Source: Arthrobacter alpinus
Lineage (GTDB): Bacteria; Actinomycetota; Actinomycetes; Actinomycetales; Micrococcaceae
Direction: 5' to 3'
Length of the DNA: 64,000 nt
Assembly: GCF_001445575.1 (NCBI RefSeq)
Contig: NZ_CP013200.1
Span: 2,914,001 to 2,978,000 of the forward strand
Position numbers and translations under genes: made by a program. Of the stretch, positions 57,295-64,000 are shown one piece after another; the first letter of the stretch is position 1; every line of letters begins with the position of its first letter. Under the pieces are notes generated by a model. That model did not search any database and had not been told where the DNA came from. It saw only the letters and a program-made list of their open reading frames with translations.

Positions 57295-57620
57295 AACCAG
57301 AAAAGAGCCGTCAATAACAAACCGCTAAATCAGCGTGGGAAATCATGCCGCTTAACAAGACCTCGGCAAAGGATCCACGCCGGTCAGCACTTGCCAACGT
57401 CGTGTCAACACTTAAACACGAAAACCCCCTGTAAACAGGGGGTTAAGCGTGCCCAAGGTGGGATTCGAAAGTGATTTAGATCCGTGTATACAAAGGGAAC
57501 TCGCAAGCCACCTTGACGGAATGGCCCAGTACGACGCAGTCCGGGCCAGCCCGACAGGAAAAGTGTTGACACTTTCAACAGGTTCAACGGCACACCGAAT
57601 TCAGTCTTCGCTTGCCCTGC
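57295..57620. repeat. Approximately 320-bp dispersed repeat, copy B
   Basis: This copy lies in the same orientation as the one at 27385-27700. The hairpin region (57419-57445) carries AACCCCCTGT/ACAGGGGGTT. The downstream blocks CAAGGTGGGATTCGAAAGTG, CAAAGGGAACTCGC and GTGTTGACACTTTCAAC are conserved. From 57621 to 57938 I see nothing else. Confidence 0.7.
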
Positions 57621-57938
57621 ACTTGCCACCATGATCTGCGAGGAGATTTACCTCGGGGCCGCCGGTTTACACGGTTCAACGACACCTTGGCAGGTACTCA
57701 TCCATCGTCAATCACCGAGACGTTCAGAACATCGCACATCGATTTCACTTAAATTCCGTCGAATATCCTGAAAACGGCCATAGCCACCATCGGACGGGAA
57801 GGCGGAACCAAAAGGTTCAGCATGGTCGGCTATCCCCCTCGGTTTTGTGTCGGCATCCCCTCAATTGGATCCCAAACCTGCGGCACAGACAGACCGTTGG
57901 CTCAACTTGAAACAATGGCCTCTGATCCTTGGCGAAGC

Positions 57939-58995
57939 TCATGGCCTTACAACCGGCGGGTGGCCATGGATGCCATACCGGCCGGCGGCTGCCGTGGACA
58001 CGGCAGTCGTTACCAGGGCGCCGAGGACGAGGGCCGCCGCTTCTCCAGGTTCCAGCAAACCCTGCTGTAGGCCGATGGTGGCCGCGTGCACCGGGACCCC
58101 CAGCGGCAAGGCCGCCAACAGCCCCAGAGAGAGTTCCTGCCCCAGCAGCCGTATGGAGGCACGCACGGCCAAAGCGTCCAAACCCAAAACAAGTCCAAGA
58201 ACGATCTTCCCCGGATGTTCACCCAATGCCTGCAACTGCAAGGTGGCACCGAGCCAGACAAAGAACAGGGCCCCAGGAAGCCCTCGGTAATGGCGAACAG
58301 CTGCCGGGCCAGCCAGCGGGGCTCCCCCACGTCGGCAACGGCCAGACCCAAGGAGAAACCGGCCAGCATGCTGGACACATGACCCCAAACAGCCAACCCG
58401 GCAAGGGCAAACAGGACCGCCAGCTGCAGCCGCAGCTTCACGGCGAACTTCCGCTTCTCAGACACCCTGTGGAGTCGCTGCTGGGCGCCCCGGCGATCGC
58501 CCTCCCTCAAAACTGCGTAGACGGCGGCGGCACCCGTCAACACGGCCGCCGCACCGAACGCAGCCGGACCTTCCGCAGACGGGTCCATGGCCAACGGCAG
58601 CGCGACTATGGCCAGGGTCTCGGCCAGGGTCTCGGCCATGGCCACCTAGGCCGTTGTGGTCAACATGCCCGGGCCGCGGAGGTCCAGGGACGTGACCATG
58701 GGCAGCACAATTACCGCCGAGGACGAGGCCATCAAGACAGAGCAGAGAGGCGCCTGTCCTGTACCAAATAGTGCAGCAACACCTATTCCTGCAACGGCCG
58801 CTTGCCGGCATGCTGCCTTGGTCAGGGAGGCCCGTAGCGAGGCCTCGCGCAGTGGCACGTAGCTACTGGCAACGAACATAACCAGGGCAAAACCAACGTC
58901 GGCAAGAAACGCAAACGCCGGTTCAGACGGGTCGACCAGCTTCAATCCGGAGCGGCCAACGAGAATCCCGGCCAGCAGGTCAACCGGACTTCTGC
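57939..58995 (-). pseudogene. Broken CPA2-type cation/proton antiporter
   Basis: Fragments in three frames: DLLAGILVGRSGLKLVDPSEPAFAFLADVGFALVMFVASSYVPL (N-terminal part) to a TAG near 58647; MAMAETLAETLAIVALPLA...GHVSSMLAGFSLGLAVADVG; and GALFFVWLGATLQLQALGEHP...PVHAATIGLQQGLLEPGEAAALVLGALVTTAVS. They recall Kef/CPA2 exchangers with the usual G.F..G...A and G...F..LG..L motifs. The 5' end is cut at the LigD remnant. Inactive. Confidence 0.75.
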
Positions 58996-59890
58996 CTGTT
59001 AAGATCCAGCACAACCCCGTCCTTGATTCTTGCCAAGACCTGGCTGCAGTCCAATTGGACCAGCATGTCTGGAATGACCTCGCACCAGTACCGAGGTGCA
59101 GCCACCATTGGCTGTGGCCGCCCACGCAGGAAATAGGGAACCACGGTGGTTTTCCCGGGCCAGTTTTGACTCCAGTCGATGAACACCTTTCCGCAGCGCA
59201 GGGACCTGTCCATGCGACTGACCGCCAGATCCGGATGCCGATGTTCGATGGCCTAGGCCAGCTCCTGCGCAAGGGTGGCAGCCTCGTCCGAGGTCCTTCG
59301 CCCGTCAAGCGGAGCATAGAGGTGCATGCCCTTGCTTCCGATCGTATCCGGCACGCAGTCGAGTCCATGCTGGGCCAGGAAGTCCCGTGCAATGAGTGAG
59401 ACGGCGGCACATTCAGTCAGGCCCGCACCCTCGCCAAGGTCCAGGTCAAGCAACACACGGTCCGGATGCCACGGCTCACCGTCGTTTGCAACAAATATCC
59501 ATTGCGGGACGTGAATCTCCAGGGCGGCAATCTGTGCCAACCACGCCAACGTCCGTTCATAGGTGACGAGCGGATACATGTTGCCATAGTCCTTGTGATG
59601 CATTGTGCGGCGCAGAACCCATGAAGGAGTCGCTGCAAGAGATTCTTCTGGAAGAGGCTCTTACCCGGTTTGGATTCCGTCCCCACCCCGTCCACCCCGC
59701 GCTTCCACATTGCTGGTCGGTTCCTGACCCACGGAATCAGGAATGGTGCCACCTGCTTGCAGTAGCGCGCCACAGCCGCCTTCGTGTTGCCGGTGTCCGG
59801 GTACAGCACCTTGTCCGGGTTGGTGATTCTGACCGCCGCGCCGTCCACGGGCATGTCCAGCCCGCCCGGCACCTGTTCCTCATTGGTCAT
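58980..59890 (-). pseudogene. Broken LigD-type polymerase/primase domain gene
   Basis: The start at 59890 encodes VRITNPDKVLYPDTGNTKAAVARYCKQVAPFLIPWVRNRPAMWKR and FFQKNL-like sequence, the opening of the LigD polymerase domain used in NHEJ. After frameshifts come WIFVANDGEPWHPDRVLLDLDLGEGAGL, GSKGMHLYAPLDG and DRSLRCGKVFIDWSQN, with a TAG between. The C-terminus fuses with the antiporter remnant near 58990. Its start lies 8 bp inside the upstream USP gene, so they were once coupled. Confidence 0.8.
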
Positions 59891-60344
59891 GCGCTGGTCC
59901 GTCGGCTTCCTTTCCTGTGTTCACAACCAACACGGGACAGTGTGCATGGGCCACGCAGGCCTGGCTGACAGAACCGAGCAGGAGCCCGGCGAAGCCCCCG
60001 TATCCCCTGCGTCCGACAACAAGCATGTCCGAGCCGGCGCTCATTTCTATGAGTTTCTGTCGCGGCTGTCCATGGACCAAGGTCGTCGACATATTTGCCG
60101 GCAGTGGCATGCCGAAAGTGCTGGTGACGGTGTCCTGCAGAAGTTGCCTGGTACCTTCTTCGAGTTCCACTGAGCCCAAGGCATAGGGAACCACCAAGGA
60201 CGTGGGAGCGTTCCAACATGCAACCACATCAAGCCACCATCCAGTTGCATTGGCCATGCGTGCAGCTTCCTTGAGCGCCGCAATAGACCCGGAGGACCCA
60301 TCAACTCCGACAACAATTTTACCCATTTCCTGATTTGCGCTCAC
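59880..60344 (-). CDS. Universal stress protein (right-end copy)
   Basis: A 154-residue UspA protein with IVVGVDGSSGSIAALKEAARMA at the start and the nucleotide loop VVGRRGYGGFAGLLLGSVSQACVAHAHCPVLVV at about 112-144. Its sequence style is close to the USP at 15676. GTG 60344 is preferred because GAAAGG lies at good spacing; ATG 60326 has AGGA too close. A DosR-like box (60413-60427) precedes it. It remains intact amid pseudogenes. Confidence 0.9.
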   Translation of the reverse strand: MSANQEMGKIVVGVDGSSGSIAALKEAARMANATGWWLDVVACWNAPTSLVVPYALGSVELEEGTRQLLQDTVTSTFGMPLPANMSTTLVHGQPRQKLIEMSAGSDMLVVGRRGYGGFAGLLLGSVSQACVAHAHCPVLVVNTGKEADGPAHDQ

Positions 60345-60412
60345 TGTATGTGCCTTTCTTCGACGCCATGGCCATCTGTCGTCCATGCTGCTGTGCCATG
60401 GCTCCTATGTAT

Positions 60413-60427
60413 AGGGTCCAACGGCAC
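60413..60427 (-). promoter_or_regulatory. DosR-like box 8 (USP at 60344)
   Basis: Minus-strand GTGCCGTTGGACCCT has a perfect right half (TTGGACCCT) and three mismatches to box 6 on the left. CAGCAT starts 30 bp from the centre, leaving a 33-nt leader. It may also act on the divergent UbiB copy. Confidence 0.5.
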
Positions 60428-60542
60428 CATTCCTTTTCCGGGCCCGTAGCCGGGCCAAGCATTCGGGGCCTTTGGCTCTGTGGCCCGCCCCAGTCCGGGA
60501 ATACTCTGGCTGGCATAACGTCACGCTTGGTATTGCAACCGT

Positions 60543-60567
60543 CCTGGTTGTTTGGCACACAACCAGG
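60543..60567. promoter_or_regulatory. Hairpin upstream of the second UbiB copy
   Basis: A perfect 9-bp inverted repeat (CCTGGTTGT/ACAACCAGG) with a 7-base loop, 28 bp before the GTG start. Operator or attenuator functions are both possible. Confidence 0.4.
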
Positions 60568-60594
60568 CCCACAAAGTAGAACCTGTAGCAGGGA

Positions 60595-62239
60595 GTGGCC
60601 AAGCACTTTGAACGATACGCGGAAGTCGCGGAAATTCTGATCCGGCACGGATTCGGCTCGATCGCCCCGTTGCTCGGGCTTGGGCAGGTGCATCTGGGCC
60701 CTCCGCTGCTCAGGGTTGGCACACGGGCCACTCAAGAGCAGCTGGTTGTGACGTTGGAGGAACTTGGCCCCACATTCATCAAGCTCGGCCAGCTACTCTC
60801 AACACGCCCGGACGTTCTTCCCCCGGCAGCACATTGCCGCACTGGCACGACTTCAGGACGATGTTCCTCCCCTGGTGCCGGAACAGGTCCGAACCATCAT
60901 CGAACAGGAATTTGGGGGCTTCCCCGACGTTGCTTTCGCCACCTTTATGGACGCCCCTCTCGCCAGCGCCTCCATCGGCCAAGCCCACGCGGCAACCTTG
61001 GACGACGGCACCTCGGTCGTCGTGAAGGTACGCAGTCCCGGCGTCGTTGCCCCGGTGCAGGAGGATCTGGAAATACTGCAGAACTTGGCCCACCAGGCCA
61101 GCCGCAACTGGGCTGCCCAGGCCGACTACAACGTGGAGGCCATAGTGTCCACGTTTGCGGCAACGCTGCGTGCCGAACGGGACTACCTTGTGGAGGGACG
61201 GAATGCGAAGCGGTTCGCCCAGAATTTTGCCCATGACACCGGCGTTCACATTCCAAAAATTTACTGGTCAACCACCACGTCCAGGGCCTTGACGATGGAA
61301 AGCATCTACGGCCAGAGGATTGATGACGCGCAGGTGACCGGCCTGCCCGTGGTTGACAGGGACCGGCTGACCACCACGGCGGCCAAGGCAGCAGCCCAGA
61401 AGATCTTCGAGGACGGCTTCTTTCATGCCGACCCGCATCCCGGGAACCTATTTGTGGAGGCCACTGGCCGGATTGGGCTGATCGACTTTGGCATGGTGGG
61501 AGAACTGGATGAACAACTTCAAAAGCGGCTCGGCAAACTCCTACTTGCCTTCAGCCGCAACAACCCCGAACGAATCAGTCACGCACTGCTGGGACTCTCG
61601 GTCAACTGGTGTGCCTCCGACTGTGGGGGCCTCCGGCAGGACATGGCGGATTTTATGCAGCAATACCGGGGTCGGCGACTGGGCGAGATCCGGCTTGCGC
61701 CGCTGATCGTCGAAATGGTGACCATCCTGCGCACCCACCACATCCAACTACTCAGCGGAATTGCCCTGCTGACGAAAATGGTCACCATGACCGAAGGCAA
61801 CGGGGTGGGCCTCCACCCTGGCTTCAACCTCGGCGAAGTGCTCAAACCCTACGCCCGGCCGGCTGGCTCTTGAACAAAGCAGCCCACAAAAGCTGCTGGA
61901 CTGCTCAAGCAACTGGGCCTGGACGCTGCCGCCTTTGGTACAGACATTCCGGAAAGGCTGGATCGCATGTTGCAGTAACTCGACGACGGCGTCGAAGTGC
62001 ATCTTCGTGCCGAGGAACTCGCTCCACTTGTTGCCAGGGCCGAACGCATTGGCAACCGGCTGGTGGCCGGCCTGATTTTCGCGGCCTTCATTCTGGGCAT
62101 CGGCGAACTGACGGCCGCGGACCGTCGGCATCTGCAAACCTGGCAGAACAACCTGTTGGCCACCGGTGTCGGGGCCTTGGGCGCCATGGGCGGGTACTTG
62201 GCCTGGACGTCCCGTCCCGGGCTACGCATCCGCCGCTAA
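60595..62239 (+). pseudogene. Second ABC1/UbiB gene, frameshifted
   Basis: From GTG 60595 the protein follows the intact copy (MAKHFERYAEVAEILIRHGFG, KLGQLLSTRPDVLPP), then shifts frame near 60825 in a C/G run. The new frame carries ASASIGQAHAATL, VVVKVRSPGV, FFHADPHPGNLF and LIDFGMVGE to a TGA at 61873. A third frame holds the C-terminus (HLRAEELAPLVARAERIGNRLVAGL) after another shift and a TAA near 61977. Motifs are all well kept, so decay is recent. No product of full length can be made unless the shifts are sequencing errors. Confidence 0.8.
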
Positions 62240-62658
62240 TATCTGTCCGGCTCGCCGCCAAGCACAAACCTTCGGCCGGCCACACTAGCTGGAGTGATCT
62301 CGATGTAGGTCCATTTCCGTGTCTTGGTCCAGGATTCAAGGTGGAGCAGATCGGCGGCGTCAATCTCCGTCTGGGACTCCACCACCCTGACAGTTCCCTT
62401 GACTACCACGCTCCACGCTTCCCCGTCACCGACCTCGTCGCTTTCCAACGCCACCAAGGCATTGATTGCCATCTCGGCGAGCTTGGTGCCTGGATTTGTC
62501 CTAATCCAAATCTTGTCTGCGGTAGCGACGAAATTCAGCGGGAAAATGTCTGGCTGGTTGGCGACGCAGACGGCCAACCTGCCAAACCGGCTGCCCTGCA
62601 GCAACCCCCATGATTCGTTCCCTGACAACACAACCCCGGGCTCTTCGTCACTGTTCAT
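62236..62658 (-). CDS. Pyridoxamine 5'-phosphate oxidase-like protein (copy 4)
   Basis: A 140-residue PNPOx-like protein with ESWGLLQGSRFGRLAVCV, IFPLNFVATADKIWIRTNPGTKLAE, AWSVVVKG and VAGRRFVLG. It is a paralogue of copies 1-3 but more diverged (NF for NY). ATG 62658 (MNSDEEPG) is chosen over ATG 62682 because DosR-like box 9 is centred 43 bp upstream with GATGAT at -10 spacing, as in the other three. It converges on the broken UbiB gene with 4 bp of overlap. Confidence 0.88.
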   Translation of the reverse strand: MNSDEEPGVVLSGNESWGLLQGSRFGRLAVCVANQPDIFPLNFVATADKIWIRTNPGTKLAEMAINALVALESDEVGDGEAWSVVVKGTVRVVESQTEIDAADLLHLESWTKTRKWTYIEITPASVAGRRFVLGGEPDRY

Positions 62659-62693
62659 GATCCGATCATCATCCCGTTCCATGCCGTTTGGGT

Positions 62694-62708
62694 AGGGCCC
62701 AAGGACCG
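62694..62708 (-). promoter_or_regulatory. DosR-like box 9 (PNPOx at 62658)
   Basis: Minus-strand CGGTCCTTGGGCCCT matches 13-14 of 15 positions allowing for degenerate bases. The centre (62701) is 43 bp from the ATG, and GATGAT (62670-62665) starts 31 bp away. Confidence 0.65.
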
Positions 62709-62729
62709 TGTTTGCCCGCCGCGTCCCCG

Positions 62730-63962
62730 CCTGGGGAGAGACTACTGCAGAAGCTCTCCACCCGGCCAGATATCCTTCCCCCCGACTTCCTAGTTGCTCT
62801 TTCGCAGCTTCAGGATGGGGTGGAGCCGGTCCCCACCGATGTCATCTTTGCCCTCGTGGAGCAAGAACTGGGCGCCTCCCCCAACGCTGTGTTCATAGTG
62901 TTCGACGGCGCACCGTTGGTCAGCACTTCCCTCGGCGAGGCCCATGCCCCAACCCTGTGGGACGGCACTGATGTGGTGGTGAAGGTGCGCCGTCGTGGAC
63001 ACGTTCGCCACAACCCTTCGTGCCGAACTGGACGACCTCTGTGAGGGCAGAAACGCTGAAAGGCTCGCCCACCAGTCAGCCCTGCCACGGCCAAAATGAT
63101 CATGGAAGACGGGTTCTTTCATGCCGACCCACACCTAGGGAACCTGTTTGTTGAACCTTCAGGGCGCATCGCGCTGATTGACTTCGGCATGGTCGGTGAG
63201 GTCCGCGAGGAACTCCCGGACCAGTTGAGCAGGTTTCTCCTCGCGTTGACCCGTACCGGACCGTCCGGGCACTTCTGGAGCTCACCGTGAACCAGCCCAC
63301 CACCAACCGTGAGACGCTCAGGCAGGATGCCTCACGCTTTATGGCCCGTTATCAGGGACCGAGCCTGGGTGAACTCCGCCTCACCCGCTCGTCGGCGAAT
63401 TGCTTGCAATCCTGCGCACCCACCACCTGCAATTGCCCAACGAAGTTTCCATAATCGCTAAAATGATGGTCATGATGGAAAGCTTGGGCATGCGCCTCAA
63501 CCCAGAGTTCAATCTGGGCGTCGTGATGAAACCCAGGCGAAAAAGCTCGCATTGCGGCGGTTGAACCCGGGCAAACTTGCCTCCAGGATCAATTGGTAGG
63601 GCCTCGATGCGGCGGACTTCGGCAGCGCACTGCCCGAGAGGTTGGAACGTGTTATTGAGCAGATCGATGACGGTCTGGAGATGCGCGTCCAGGTCGAAGA
63701 CCTGCTGCCTCTCGTGGCCCGGGCGGAGCGCATCGGCAACCGCATAGTGGCCGGGCTGATTCTCGCAGCATTCATCCGCGGAATCGGGGACCTGACCTCA
63801 TCCGACCAGAAATGGCTGCAGTCCTGGCAAAACAAGCTGCTGGCTGGCGGGACTGGAGCCATGGGCAGTTACCTCGTCTGGACATCCCGGCCCAACGTTG
63901 CAGCTCCAAGGCCTTGGCTGTCCCGATTACTCAAATCAGGCCATCGGCGCCCACCGGCATGA
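62730..63962 (+). pseudogene. Third ABC1/UbiB gene, heavily decayed
   Basis: Pieces in order: LSTRPDILPPDFLVALSQLQDG (no N-terminus, KLGQ lost), STSLGEAHAPTLWDGTDVVVKVRRRG, then a deletion, TLRAELDDLCEGRNAERL, MEDGFFHADPHLGNLFVEP, IALIDFGMVGEV, LRQDASRFMARYQG, MVMMESLGMRLNPEFNLG and LDAADFGSALPERLERVIEQIDDG to the end. At least five shifts or deletions occur, and the nucleotide loop and HADPHPGN carry substitutions. It is older in decay than the copy at 60.6 kb. Confidence 0.85.
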
Positions 63963-64000
63963 CCGGCGCTGCCCCACACGTGTGGAATAGTCGACGATTG

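Noticed and set aside
57440..57480. tRNA-like TTCGAATCCCACC on the minus strand of the repeat
   Set aside because: No acceptor stem, D-arm or anticodon arm can be folded around it, so it is not a tRNA gene.
27385..57620. Simple composite transposon formed by the two repeat copies
   Set aside because: No transposase is linked to the repeat, ends and target duplications are not visible, and IS remnants between belong to other families.

Overview
The window is high-GC actinobacterial DNA. Gene content and protein style (DosR/DosS, mycobacterial-type Dps with a lysine tail, VIT1, several PNPOx-like and universal stress proteins, CsbD and DUF4235 stress genes, an mhp pathway) point to Micrococcaceae, probably Arthrobacter or a close relative. 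That placement is an inference from protein resemblance, not a database match.

Region 1 (about 1-24.7 kb) is a hypoxia/dormancy island. It encodes a response regulator very like mycobacterial DosR (5066-5764) and a two-GAF histidine kinase like DosS (7545-5758), placed tail to tail. Around them are pyridoxamine-5'-phosphate-oxidase-like proteins, universal stress proteins (USPs), an MgtA-type P-ATPase, a phosphoketolase, a zinc alcohol dehydrogenase, a VIT1 transporter and a UbiB/ABC1 kinase. I found nine palindromic sites resembling the DosR box (core GGGACYTTNGNCCCT). Each has a possible -10 hexamer starting 30-32 bp from the box centre. Four sit before PNPOx genes with the box centre about 42-44 bp from an apparently leaderless ATG. 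Two of the nine are at the far right end (60.4 and 62.7 kb), so the regulon spans both ends of the window. The island also holds a flavin/iron redox operon (anchored small protein, ApbE, ferric-reductase-like membrane protein, NuoF-like protein, ferredoxin) behind its own OmpR-type two-component system.

Region 2 (about 25-36 kb) handles aromatic alcohols and phenylpropanoids. It has a benzyl-alcohol-type dehydrogenase with a membrane protein and a divergent TetR regulator (twin operators), then a vanillyl-alcohol/eugenol-oxidase-like flavoenzyme, a carotenoid-cleavage/isoeugenol-monooxygenase-like enzyme and an aldehyde dehydrogenase under a divergent PucR-type regulator. A decayed integrase, a VOC remnant and a frameshifted FUSC exporter follow.

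Region 3 (about 36.9-47.5 kb) is a general stress neighbourhood: CsbD, DUF4235, YtxH, GlsB remnant, Dps, topoisomerase IB and small hydrophilic proteins. It contains many pseudogenes (GNAT, formaldehyde dehydrogenase, catalase, IS21 istB, IS30 transposase).

Region 4 (48-56.7 kb) is a complete 3-(3-hydroxyphenyl)propionate pathway, mhpCABDFE, with an IclR regulator and a divergent MHS-type transporter. Two pairs of likely IclR operators have the same 21-bp spacing.

Region 5 (57-64 kb) is decaying: antiporter, LigD polymerase domain and two UbiB copies are broken, while a USP and a PNPOx gene with DosR-like boxes remain intact. Copies of an approximately 320-bp repeat lie at 27.4 and 57.3 kb, with fragments at 34.1 and 47.05 kb, so they bracket regions 2-4. 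I saw no rRNA, tRNA or CRISPR array.
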